DNA of 64,000 nt from Cenococcum geophilum 1.58 (taxonomy: Eukaryota > Ascomycota > Dothideomycetes > Gloniales > Gloniaceae): the NCBI GenBank assembly GCA_001692895.1, contig KV748227.1, positions 620,001 through 684,000 on the forward strand, written 5' to 3'. How positions within the stretch are numbered: position 1 is the stretch's first letter; every line of letters starts with the position of its first letter. This document shows positions 26,801 through 38,770 of the stretch, piece by piece. The notes beneath the pieces were generated by a model that saw only the letters and a list, made by a program, of their open reading frames with translations, was not told the DNA's origin and did no database searches. The position numbers and the translations under genes were made by a program.

Positions 26801-29800
26801 GAGCGAGCTAAGTATACTAAAATTAAGTAGCTAATAGTTAGGAAAAGTAGAGGCCTATAGGACCAAAGGGAGCTAGTAGTAGAGCCTTAGACCCTTAAAG
26901 GAATTTAAGGACAATACCTAAATTTATAAATTAAGTGGCAAGATTAGTAATTTAAAGCGCTAATAGATAGTGGAGTAACGCGAAACTATATTTTACTAGT
27001 AGTAGTTAAGAAAATAGNACTACCTTATAGATAAAAGGAGCAACTTTACCTATTAGTTACAATTTTAGGAGATCTAATAACCTATAAAGGAGGGATTATT
27101 AATCTTAAAATAGGACCTATTTAGATAACTATTAAAGGAGGATAAATTAAGATATCTTTTAATATCCTACTATTAGGACGGGATAAGGCAGTATTAGGTA
27201 TGCCTTAGTTATAGGAATACAATCTAAGGATTAATTAGATTATAGGTTAGATTAATATTAAAGATACTTAACGCCGTAAGATATAATAATAAGCTAAGTT
27301 AGTATAGTACTAAGTAGGGGCAACCTATAAAGAAATAGAAAAAGAACTAAGTTATATACTAAAAAGATATTATAAGTACGGCAAAAAACTATAGTTACTA
27401 GAAAGTAAAAAGCTATTAGAATATATAGCATAGGATTATAAGATAGAGTTAAAACTAGGAATAAGTTTAAGGTTCTTTCTAATCTATAAGCTTACTAAAG
27501 AAAAAGGTAGAGCGTTAAAAGAGTTTATCTAAGAAAATCTATAAAAAGAATACATTAGACTATTATAGTCATTAGTAGGTTATCTAGTACTATTTATATT
27601 AAAGAAGAATAGCAAACTAAGGCTGTATATTAACTATAGATAGTTAAACAGCATTATTAGAAAGGATAGGTATCCTTTACCCTTAATTAGCAAAATCTAA
27701 GATAGGATAGGTAGTATGTAAATCTTTATAAAGATAAATCTAAGATAGGCGTACTATTAAATTAGGATTAAGGAAGGCGACAAATAAAAGGCAGCCTTTA
27801 GGTTAAAGGAAGGACTATATAAACTATTAGTTATGTAATTCGGGCTTATAAACGCACTAGCAACATTCTAAAAGTATATTAACAATATATTAGGAGAATA
27901 CTTAGATGAATTTATTATAGTATATTTTAACGATATTATTATCTACTTAATAACTAAGGAAGAATACGGGGAATATATTAAATAGGTCTTAAAGAGACTA
28001 TAAGAAGAACAGATGCTAGTAGCAATTAAAAAATACGAGTTCTTTATTAGAAAGACCAATTTTGTTAGATTTATTATTAAACTAAGCTAACTTAGTATAG
28101 ATCTAAAGAAGATTAAGCCTATAGTGAATTAGTAGGAACTAGAGAACGTTATATAGTTAAAATTGTTTTTAGGGTTTTATAATTACTGCAAAAGGTTTAT
28201 AGCGCAGTAGTTAAAGGATATTAAACTATTTACGCGGTTAATAAAGAAAGAAAAACTATAGGCATAGGGGGAAGAATAAAGGGAACTCTTTAAGAAAGTT
28301 AAAGAGTTATTTACCTAGGAGCTAGTTTTTAAGATCTATTAACTAGGATTAGAGACGGTTATAAAGATAGATATATTAAACTATATACTAGGGGCGTACT
28401 TTATATAAAGGTATTAAAATAGATAGCACCTAGTAGTATACTATAGTCGGAAGATAATACTACTAGAGTTAAACTATAATATCTATAATAAGGAGTTATT
28501 AGGTATAATTATAGTATTAAAGAAATAGAGAGCATTCTTATAAGGTATAGAGAAACTATTTATAGTTAAGACGGATTATAAGAACCTAATAGGATTCCTA
28601 ATAATAAAGGAACTTAACTAAAAATAGGTTAGATAGGTAGAGATACTTATGGAATACTATTTTAAGATTTAGTATACTAAAGGTATAGATAATATGCGGG
28701 TAAACGCTTTAAGCTGTAAAGCTAAACTATAAAATAAGGAAAAGCCATTAGGGGCTTTATTGCGAAAAGATATAGATAGATTAATTAGGTATAATTATCC
28801 GAAAATTATAGCAACTTAAGAAGATAATAAACTAAAGAAAGTCTATAAGATACTGGAAAGCTTTTAGGTATAAAGAATTTTAAAAGTATAGCTAGAAGAT
28901 CTATAAACAGATATATACGAAAATTAAGAAGTAAAGTATATCCTAAGAAGTATAGCAGAATAGTTTATAGAGGACTTTTATAAGGGACTAACCTAAGAAT
29001 ATAATGGAGCTACGAGCTTAGTATTAAGACTTTAGGAGGAGTATATTATTAACGGAATCTAGAGGATAGCTAGAAAAGTTATAAAGAAGTGTTTAGATTG
29101 CTAAAGAAATAAACTAATAAGGTATAAGCTATATAGAGAGCTATAACCTATTAAAATACTAGAGAAACTATAGGAGGTTATATTATAGGACTTTATTATT
29201 AAGTTGCTAAAATTAAAAGATCCTATTACTGGATAAGATTACGACATAATCTTAGTAATAGTAAATAAGCTTATAAAGTAGGGATACTTTATAGCATATT
29301 TAGAAGAAATCTTAGCGGAAGATATTGCTAGAATCTATATAAAAGAAGTATTTATAAGATATAGAGTATTAAGCAAGATTATATTAAATAGAGATTTAAG
29401 ATTTATAGTAGCATTTTAGGAAGTATTTTTAGCAGAGTAAGAAGTTTAAGTAGTAACTTCTACTATATATTATCTACAGATAGACGGTTAAATAAAAAGA
29501 TTAAATTAAACGCTAGAGTAATATCTAAGGCATTATATTAATCATGCATAGAATAATTAGGTATTACTATTACTAATTACACAGTTTATATATAATGCAA
29601 CACCTTAAGAAAAAATAGGTATATTATTATTTAAGGCAAATTATGGATATAAGCTAAGAATATCGTTATTATTATAATAAGTAAAGAAAATAAGTAGTAT
29701 AGCTAAAGAAAGAATAAAGGATTTAATAAATCTTTATATAGACCTTATAGAATTAGTAAAGAAAGTATAAAAAAGAATAAAAAAGTACTATAATGCTAAG

Positions 29801-30970
29801 AGATCTAAGGGACTAGATCTTAAGGAGGGAGATAAAGTATAGCTACTATATAAAAATTTTAAGAGTTAACGACTAAGTAAGAAGTTAGACTACGTTAGAC
29901 TAAGACCTTTTAAAATTATATAGAGGATTTCACCGGTTATATTTAAGTTAAACCTACTAGCTAGAATAAAGATCTACCCTATATAGTATATTGTAATACT
30001 AAAGCTAGTATATAGGAATATTAAGCCACCGGTTTATAAAGCAGACACGTATAGAGGATAAGAAGAAGATAAATAGTAAGTATTAAAGATCGTTAATTAT
30101 AAGGATATTGACGACGAAATATAATATAAGGTTAAGTAGATAGGCTATACTAAGACTACCTAGGAGCTATTAGAGAATTTAAAGAACGCTATAGGAAAGG
30201 TATAGGAGTATTAAAAGAGATTAGGTTAGGTAGTATTAATAAAAAAGGATTGCTAAAGAATAAGTTACCTAAGGGGGACCTAAGAAGAGTAGTTGCCGAA
30301 CTACTTAGATCTATTTCCTTCTCTATTAGAAGAGAATCCGTTTTTTTTATTACCTAGTTCCTATAGACCTTATTTTATAAGTTTCCACTCCTTAAAATAG
30401 ACCTTCTTACGCACCTTCTTAAGACGGATTAGTTAAGCGGACGCCGCTAAACGAGACTTGAGAGCCCGTTGCTAAGTATTGGCAGCCTCCTATTTAGCGT
30501 CCTAAGATCGGCGCAATTTAGCAAGAGTAATAGACAGTTTATTATCTAGCTGTATAGCAGTAGATTAAATATAAAACCCTAAAACAAATTAATTAGGGAA
30601 CTAGATAACTATTAAGAGTAATAGGTTACGTATATTTAGTATTAGAAGTAGAGTAAACGTTATAGGACGAATAAATATTCACTTTAGTACACTTTAAGTA
30701 AGAAAACGGTTATTATAAAGATAGGTTCGCTAACGTAATATAAACTACCCCCTTTTTTAAATAACGAGAATATAGAGACGGTATAATCTCACTAAGAGAC
30801 AATATTATAGCAATAGTGCGAGCACAACGTTAGGCATATAAAGAAGAAATTACTTTAGGTATAATAAGCAATAATATTAACTAAATTAATTAGATAGATA
30901 TTACACCTCTAGTAAACAACTTAAAGATATTTTAAATCTTTAAGGATAAAGATAAAAAGGAAGGAGATAG

Positions 30971-31395
30971 TGTTATGGACGCTTTAAGTATAATATTATA
31001 ACTACTTAGAGAAGAAATAGAGGAAGCTAGTTAGTTAATTTAGGCACGGTTTAGGATAGAGCCGATAGAACTATATAACGAGGAATAGTAACTAAAGTTA
31101 TATAATATACTACGTATTAAACGAGAGGAATAAGAGGAACTTATATACCTTGTATATAAGACGTATATTACGTATAAGAAGGATTTTATAGAAGTACGGT
31201 TATATATTTAAGGACCCTTAATCCCTACCTAGATAGTTCCTTCCTTATAGTAATTCTTAGAATATAATTAGAGTTAATCTATTAGGCAACTACTCTACTA
31301 GTTATTATTACGTTATTGACTTTTATACTTGCATTTCCTATACACCTAGCCCATTAACAAACTTATCGTAGTTCTTACTATAAGGTTTCGTTATA
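30971..31395 (+). repeat. 3' LTR of the 23.4-31.4 kb Gypsy element
   Basis: 425-bp partner repeat, same ends, preceded by a purine tract and followed by GGCGC. Confidence 0.92.
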
Positions 31396-31400
31396 GGCGC

Positions 31401-32830
31401 TGCTAAAGTCGATATATAAACTACTTAGAAAACTAAAATAACCTTTCTAAGTAACACCCCTTCACTTTTACGTCTTATAGGGCCTATAATATATAGGTTA
31501 CCGGTCTATATCTCTTATAGGATTATATTACTTAGTTAATACCTAAGGTTAATTAATTAATTCGCTTACTTCCTTTTTAGACGCTGCATTTAATAAAGCT
31601 AAAACTTAAGTTAGTATAAGTGTTCTAACTATAATATAATAAAACTAACAATAGGCTTTCCTAATGGCTTATACTATACGCTAATTAAGGACTTTAGTAG
31701 CTACTTAGGGTATACTCTTAGCCGCTAGCATCTCGTTTAAACGCTCTAGAAGCTCCTCCTATTTATTTATAAAAACCTTAAACTAAGTAGAGCGTATTAG
31801 ATGTAATAAGTAAAGTCATTTAGCTTCTTTCTATATAAGTGTCTACCGATCTTTATTACTAAGAGTTAAGGCTATACTTATATCCCTACTTACCAGAAAC
31901 CACTTCCATTAAGTTTTAAAATATTCGGTAATAGCCTATATATTACTAGCTTTAGACCTAGTAATAAAACTTATTATATATAGTGGCGTTAAAATAAGAA
32001 GTTAGTGTTACTGCGCGAAGTGCCGTTTACTAAGGTAGGGCTATTAACCGCGTTAACTCTGTTAATCCTATTAACCCTATTAACTATATTAACTATATTA
32101 ACTATATTAACTATATTAACCTAATTAACCGCTAGTAATATAAAACCAGCTAATACCACTAGTCTTTGCTTTTACCTTCTCCTAATATAGCTAATAAAGT
32201 TATAAATATAATAATTGGTCGGTCTATATAATAATACTATATTAGTGCCTCTCTGGGTACGCTAACCTCGCGTTTACCTCTATTTACTAGTTCTCTTTAT
32301 ATTCTAATAGGCTTATATTCTAATAGGCTTATCCTATAAATAGCTCTATATCGCTCTCTTTATTATAAGCCTATAACAATTACCCTATTTTATTGTAAGA
32401 TACTAACCTCCTTAGTATCGCGTCCCTAAAGAGTTAAATTAATCACTTAAACTGGATAGATGGGAGATTTCTAGAATAAGTTAATATAAGCCTTAATTAA
32501 GGTTCTATACCCTAAAAGCCTTTCCTACTAGGAACTAATTAGATTCTTCCCTATATTCCTTAGAGAATTGACTTAATCCTAAATCTAAGTAGGTGCTTTA
32601 ATATTACTTTACTAATAGTTAACCATATTAAGCCCGGGTTCCGTTTACTATTATAAAATTTAGGGCTTACTAGCAGAGTTATAAGGCCTGCGGGCTAACT
32701 AGGCTAAAATATAGTTACTTTCTTTTCTTTACCGTAATATACGCTCCTCTACCTATAGCCGCTGCGTACATTTATATAGTGTTTATTTATTACCTTATAA
32801 TTTTCCGTACTTTTACTCTATTAAAAAAGA
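31401..32830. other. RIP-altered DNA, right flank of the Gypsy element
   Basis: Continuation of the target sequence left of 23424. No gene recognised. A 9-bp tandem repeat lies at 32041-32130. RIP density falls sharply near the right end of this stretch. Confidence 0.5.
32041..32130. repeat. 9-bp tandem repeat, about 10 copies
   Basis: Ten head-to-tail copies of a 9-bp unit, CTATTAACC to ATATTAACT. The change from C to T across the array suggests RIP-type transitions on an originally uniform repeat. Confidence 0.85.
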
Positions 32831-33186
32831 AAATGGAGATCTGACCGCCGGTTTTGGAGGGTTCTGTCGCCGTTTTTGGAGGTTGCGTCGCCAAAACTCC
32901 CCGCCGCCCTAAGCCTCCTGCTTGCCGGTCTAACGTTAAGCCTCTCGCTTACCGCCCTATGCCCTTACTTTTTAATAGGTAGACTATGATCTTCTACGCG
33001 CCTGGCGCTGAAGCTATATAACTCTATGGCTCCTACCTCTGATCCGTTTAATCTAGGCCCCGTTTCTCTTATTCTTTACCCCCCCATCTCCTTAACCCTA
33101 CATTGCTCTTTAGATCCTTCCCGCCGTTATTACCCTCTAGGTCCCTCTTGCCGCCACTACCCTAAGTTCTCTTCTAGCTCCCTAGA
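32831..33186 (+). promoter_or_regulatory. GC-richer 5' flank of the DUF3435 gene
   Basis: Composition changes abruptly at about 32830: CpG and CCGCC/GGAGG runs reappear. Two related motifs, GCCGGTTTTGGAGG (about 32849) and GCCGTTTTTGGAGG (about 32870), sit about 21 bp apart. This is the expected place for a promoter and 5' leader. No clear TATA box or element terminus could be assigned. Confidence 0.35.
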
Positions 33187-35705
33187 ATGCGGCGCGCTCG
33201 ATTATTAGATCGTAGCTTATTGTCTAGCGTTACCGACAATGAGTATATGGATACGGATAGCGATGGTGACAGCTATGGGACAGAACCGACCGTCTTTGAT
33301 AGTAATGCCAATAGTGATGCCGATAGTAACGCCGACTGCGACGCTGACAGTGGCATTAACTGTGACGCTGATAGCATCGCTGAATCTAACGATGCTTGCG
33401 AAGCGCCCGCTTAAGTATAGCTTTATAAGGATTAAGATTATCTACTAGAATACTACCTTAAACAGTTAAAAGAGTTTGAGGAATCCAATTTTATGACGTA
33501 GGATTACGCTAATAGCAGTACGAATCTCCTTAACCGCATTAAAGATTAATGGTATTAGTAAGTAATAACCTGTTCTGCGGCTTTCTCTTAGGCTTAACCT
33601 AGAGCTGACCATTTTTAGATACTATACCTATATAAGGAAAGACCCTAAGAAAACGTACCAAGTCCTCTCGCTTTAGCTGCTTTATAGCTTTTTCGACTAG
33701 CTCCTAAATTAGAAATAAGGGAAGGGAGGTAGGAAATGGTGCGGGATAAAGCTTTCTAGCTCGCTTGGTGTATATTAAAAGTACTATCGCCTTATATATA
33801 AGAGAGCAACTAGTAGGAAAATTGCTAGTAAATTAACCTGCTAGATATATAAGGTAATTACGTTCCTAGTTAACCCTTTAGCCTAGCAAAGTAAGGCGGA
33901 GCTAAAATATCTTTTCTAGGTACTTCGGAAACTGGTAAAGAAATATGGCTTAAGTAATAAGAAGCGAGAAAAGCCCGTTATAGATGTAGAGGATCTCGCC
34001 CTAGTTTTTAAGACCAACTTAGTTACAACAAAAAAGAGATATGTAGTTAGGCGACATCGGATATAAGTCCATTTCTTACTATAGCTAGGCTTTTGCACTA
34101 TAAGCCGACTTAAAGCTCTTCTTAATCTATGCTACTGATATATAATAGTTACACTTATTTATAACCTAGAAGGCGGGCCTTATAAGATTATGCTTAAGTT
34201 TATATTTGAATTTACTAAGGAATATCTTGGTATAAAAGAAGCGTATATTCTCTTTCTACCCTATTTCTCTTACCTTATACTTATAGAGAACTAGTAATAC
34301 TTTCCTAATTTCTAAGATTATTTTCGACCCTTTACTTATTCTTAGCCCTTACGTCTTTCTCCTAGGCCTTCTCTTTGCTAATTAAGCTTTTATACCCCCT
34401 AATCTAACGTCCGCAGAGCAGCTTAGTAAGCTATATATTGAGCCTAGGCGTAATAAGTTGCCGCTACCACTCCGTTTAGACCTAGATAATATCCCCGTAT
34501 TTTAGCGATTAATTAAAACCCCCTACGGCCACAAGGTCTCACTTAATGAGCCTTTACTATACTTAACTCTTTTGCCCTGGATTAAGGACCTTGGCGCAAT
34601 TACGGGATTTTAGTAGGTTGCGCGCCTATATAGTCTTCGTTACGGCGCAGGCAAGGCATTTAATGAGAATGGTGAGTTCTATTATGTAGAGCTAGTTCTA
34701 CTAAAACCTTTCTAACGCCTATACTACCTAGGTAACGTGAGTGACGCCCTCCGGAACCTAATAATGCAGTATGCCGACGCTCGAACATTCCTAAAGCACT
34801 ACCTTTTGCGGCGTGTTGGCGTAGATATACAGGCAATTGTTTGAGGCTTAGAGCCTTAAGAAAAGTTAATAAAAGCAGTATGCTGAATAAGCCAATTAAT
34901 TGACCCGCGGCGGCCATAGCACCTAATAACAGAATAATCCTTATCGGTAAACAAGAACCCGCATATTTATTCCTTAATTAAAGTTCGAAATAAGCTAAAG
35001 CTTAGCCTTAAGCGTAAAACTGCAGGAAGTATAGAATACTAAAAGCTTAGCCGAGAAATTATAAATAAAAGGCAACGTTAGAGAAATGCGCTATTGGAAA
35101 ATATTAAGAAGAATTAGGATAACGAATAAGCTATAATTAATATTAAGCGGCAACTTTCTGGGGTTATATTTAGCGAGGATATTAAAGCAACCTTAAAATC
35201 TAGTAATGATAGATCGGTCGAACACAAACGCCTTATTAAAGTGATTATGACGCTACCTAGTATGTTACTAGAAGATAAAATATATAGACGCAATAATGCT
35301 ATTAATACGGTCGTAGATTACTGTAATGTTGAGGAGGGTAGAGTATACCGGCCGAGTTATCGCCAGAGATAGTTTAGGATAGATATCGCCCTTAGCTAAG
35401 TTAAGATTAAAGAAGATGCTGAGATTTTAGAAGCGGCTAAAGCGCTAGAGAGGGCAAGGTTATCCTTATATAAGGAGAAAAGACTAAAAATATGCTTTAT
35501 CTGCCTCGGGAATAAAAAGCTCGCAATTAGTAAGCGCATATATAAGTTCTACACTCCAGCTGCTATTATAAAACATTTCTAAGGCAGTTATCTCTCTAAA
35601 CTCCCATAGCAGGGTAAGATTAGATGTAATGTTTACGAAGTAACCCTTAAGCACAAAATGCATCTTTAAAACTATGCGCTTAGTGTATATAGGACCTTTT
35701 CCTAG
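33187..35705 (+). pseudogene. DUF3435 tyrosine recombinase (Starship captain family), RIP-inactivated
   Basis: DUF3435 proteins are tyrosine recombinases; members act as the 'captain' that moves Starship giant transposons. The start is MRRARLLDRSLL, followed by an Asp/Ser/Ala-rich acidic tract. Three canonical introns remain: 33558-33618 (GTAAGT...TAG), 34243-34294 and 34672-34731 (GTGAGT, branch CTAAC, TAG). Removing them leaves one phase throughout. Family motifs: QWYQYYTYIRKDP across intron 1, EFTKEYLGIK, IIFDPLLILSPYVFLLGLLF, then YSLRYGAGKAFN with the catalytic Arg region, and ARTFLKHYL with the His-Tyr region. The usual GH before it reads QY. The C-terminus has CFICLGN...KHF and HKMHL zinc-finger-like motifs, as in long family members. 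I saw no frameshift; the defects are stops at former Gln, Arg or Trp codons. FunK1 follows on the same strand after 555 bp. Confidence 0.88.
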
Positions 35706-35869
35706 TCATTACGCGCTTATCTTATTATTCTTTACCACTTTTTATTTCACTTTAGTCTGTTATTATCCAATCCTATTATAGTATTTAATAGAATAGATAT
35801 AATGACTGGGATTTTGTAATTCGTCTGGGAGGGGTAATAGGTAGGGTAAGGGATAAGGGCTTCTCTCTA

Positions 35870-38770
35870 GCCTTACTGTATAAGCCTCACGCGTTGCGGA
35901 ACAAACTAAAACCGATAATTATAGACTAGAAAACGCTGCCTCCTTGCATTATAGCTTAGCATTTTAACTAAGCCCTACGAAGCCTTAATCTAAGCCACGT
36001 TGGGTTGGCTTGACTTTTCCGCGCCTAATCTTTAATCCTCGCGTTCGCTTATATCTTGCTTTCTTCCTTATACTTTTCTCCCTGGTTATTTCCTTATTAT
36101 AAGACGCGCCTGACGTGTTCTCGACCTCCCTATATTTATTTGCTATTATACCGTCCTTATATACTAGCCTCTTTAACCTTCCCTCCCTGCCTACCTACCC
36201 GCCCTCCCGATGTAGCTTTTAGCGCGTTTACTCGCAATAGCGAATCTCTCTAGATTAGAGATAATTAAAACGAACCCTATTGGGGAAGGACTGAATAGCT
36301 TTCTTAATTTATTTAACTTAACTTGTTAGGATTTAGGTATCCCTAGCTCTTTAGACTCGTTGCGCCAGATAAGCAATAAAGGTAATTATTAATTTATCCG
36401 TTATAGGTTCTCTCTAATATATATAGGGCTTAAAAATCTTACGGTTGACCTTATCCTAGTATTATAGAACCTTCTTACTACTTAACTACTCCCGTCTAGC
36501 GCTAGCCGTGGCACTCTTTATAGTGACCTTCTCTAACTCCTCCCTTTAGTTAATTCTGACGACTTTAATATTAAACGGTTCACCCCTTTTCTAAAAACAG
36601 TTATTAATCGCGAATTAGATAAGGACGTTTGGAGTAATACTATTACTACTATAATAGAGTCCACGCCTCCCCCCTAACTGCTACTACTCCATATTTAATA
36701 AACCCTATATTTGCGTAATATAAGCAGCTTTACTAACTTGTCCGAATGTAGGGAATACGTGGATTATGTTCTAAAGGAGGAGCTAGGCCCTTTTTATGTG
36801 GGGATTCCTAGCTTTTATAAAGCATTCTTTAAGGGAATAGAAGGTCTTAAAGAGGTAAACGCCGCCGTTTTTAAGAAATATAAGGAAGGGAACAATCTAC
36901 TGTACGCTGAGGGCGGCTGGCGTAACTGGCCTAAAAGCGTAGAGCAAGATAATGTCCTAAAGTGGTTTAGTAGCCTAATTAAATTAATTTTGGGCTTTGT
37001 AGAGGAGTATGGGTCCGCCTTAAAGATATGATGAACGCTTATCGCATATACTAAGTAGCCCTTATAAGGGTCTACAGCAAAGCAAAAACTAGATATTAGT
37101 TTTGTGGATAATTTAATAGCTAGCGAAAGCTCTTAATGCTATTGGTTGTATATACTTATGCTAGGAGAGCTAAAGAGTAATCTAAACTCTAATATACCCT
37201 TATAGGCATGGTTTGATTTAGGGAAATATATAAGAGAAGTCTTCGCCGCTTAAGACACTCGTTGCTTTGTTTTAGGCTTTACCCTCTATAGATCTATTAT
37301 GCGGCTATAGGAGTATGACCGGGTAGGAGGCATCGTATTATCACTATTTGATATTAATAAAGACGGACTACAATTTACCTCAACGATGTTGGGATTTCTC
37401 TAGATAAATGAGGAGCAGCTTAGGTTTAACCCTACTATTCTAATATTAGACGGCAAATAATATATTGAGGTTGTGCGTAATAATTAGACCGAGCGTCTTA
37501 TCCTTAACGAATTTATAAAGCGGGCACGCTATATCACTAGTTAAGCAACTACTTGCTAGAAAGTATACCGTAAGGGGGACACCTTTAAGATACCCCTCGT
37601 TATTAAAGACTTATAGCAGTACCCGCAGCGCGAGGAAGAAGGCAAACTGCTACGTAAGGTAACGGAGAAAGAAGTAGTTAATATGGCCAGGTACTATCAC
37701 CATAAGATAGTTTATATAGGCGGTAAAGAAGATAATATTTACAATAACGTCTGTAAGGGGCTGGATATTATAAGAGCGATAAACTACAAGCCGGAAAACT
37801 TAATAATGCCTCCAAGACCGGCTAGAGTGAAAATTAGGAAAGGCTAAAGTTTTAGCAGAAAGAGGTCGTTTAGCTATACTAACGCCCCGTTACCGCCTAG
37901 TAAGCGTATATATTTGGGCTCTCCGCCTAAAGGCGGAAGGCACCCTATAACCCTAAATTAAGTATATTGACGCGTTATTACTAGGGACTACGGAAAGCCT
38001 TTTTACAAGGTAAGCTCTTAGGCTGTAATGCTTACTATACTAGAGGGTGGCATTAAAGGATATAAGTCTTTATATATGTGGGCCGGTATTATCTAATATG
38101 ACATTTTAATAGGCAACCTTATAATGAACGAGGAAGACGACAATCCTTCTTAGCTGGCATTCTTAATTGACTTTGATCTTATAATTAAGGAGCAGTAAGA
38201 AGGGCCTTTAGGAGCGCGGGGCAAGACCGGTATAAAAGCGTTTATAGCGATTAGAGTACTCCTAGGCGAGATATACTCAGCTTAGTATGATCTTAAGTCG
38301 TTCTTTTGGGTGCTATTCTGGATATACATTCACTATAATAGACCTAATAAGAAAGGTAATGTTATTGACAGGTTTAATAAGTAGAATTCTATAGATACGG
38401 AAGAGCTAGCTAAGATAAAGAAAGGAGAAGTAGATAACGAAGGGGATTTTCTTAAGAGTGCAGACGATAACTTTTTACTATACTATCAGCCACTAATCCC
38501 TTAGGTTAATAGATTGCGGAAGGTAGTATTTTTAGGCGGTGGGAGGCGAAAGGAAAAGGATAAAAAACTTCCTTTTTAAATAAAGGAGGTGCTTTAGGAA
38601 GCAAGGAAGGATCTAAAGGTGCTAGCAGAGTAGATAGAATAATATTTTATTATCTTATGCTCTTCTATATATAAGTAAAGTTTTACGGAGATTTGGGCGG
38701 TAAAGGCTAGGTAGTAGCCTTGGTTGAAACGCATGTAAAATAGTATAGGGCGAGCGAACTGTTCCGTGGT
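35870..38770 (+). repeat. Inverted duplicate (copy 2) of the FunK1 gene and flanks
   Basis: Partner of 7800-18215 (insertions removed). It starts about 390 bp before the FunK1 start codon and ends about 130 bp after the coding region. This copy has lighter RIP and no insertions. Confidence 0.85.
36261..38642 (+). pseudogene. FunK1 fungal-type protein kinase pseudogene, copy 2
   Basis: One reading phase runs unbroken by indels for 794 codons, with only RIP-type stops, and the ancestral ATG reads ATA at 36261 (copy 1 still has ATG there). Recognisable family blocks: TLYSDLLQLLPLVNSDDFNI-type N-terminus (stop in place of Q); ECREYVDYVLKEELGPFYVG (about codon 160); GSTAKQKLDISFVDN; CFVLGFTLY...FDINKDGLQF (about codons 330-360); RYYHH; ITRDYGKPFYKVSS as the start of the second kinase block; the catalytic loop, now *YDILIGNLIMNEEDDNPS, at about 38094; FLIDFDLIIKEQ as the metal-binding motif; ARGKTGIKAF; SFFWVLFWIYIHY. 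FunK1 kinases are intron-poor and multicopy in Pezizomycotina; the substrate is unknown. The longest open stretch is 36711-37031. Its position just after the DUF3435 gene fits a cargo gene. Confidence 0.9.

Larger units (their letters stand above)
23430..31395 (+). mobile_element. Ty3/Gypsy LTR retrotransposon with chromodomain (chromovirus type), broken fossil
   Basis: A 7966-bp plus-strand element bounded by two 425-bp LTRs and a GGCGC target duplication (23425-23429 and 31396-31400). Parts in order: Gag region from about 23.9 kb with a zinc-knuckle-like motif near 24.9 kb; protease-like DSG near 26.95 kb; reverse transcriptase about 27.48-28.1 kb; RNase H about 28.3-28.7 kb; integrase about 29.0-29.6 kb; a chromodomain-like segment about 30.06-30.18 kb; and a purine-rich tract ending at 30970, next to the 3' LTR. 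This order and the chromodomain place it among fungal chromoviruses. It is broken, with many dozens of interruptions. LTR differences are about 8% by eye and are transitions, so RIP obscures its age. One ambiguous base (n) lies at about 27018. Confidence 0.92.

Noticed and set aside
33026-33208. 60-codon open stretch just before the DUF3435 start
   Set aside because: It overlaps the true start in another phase and has no family features; at most it is leader sequence.
34660-34917. 85-codon minus-strand open stretch
   Set aside because: It lies antisense to the DUF3435 gene and crosses an intron, so it is a shadow.
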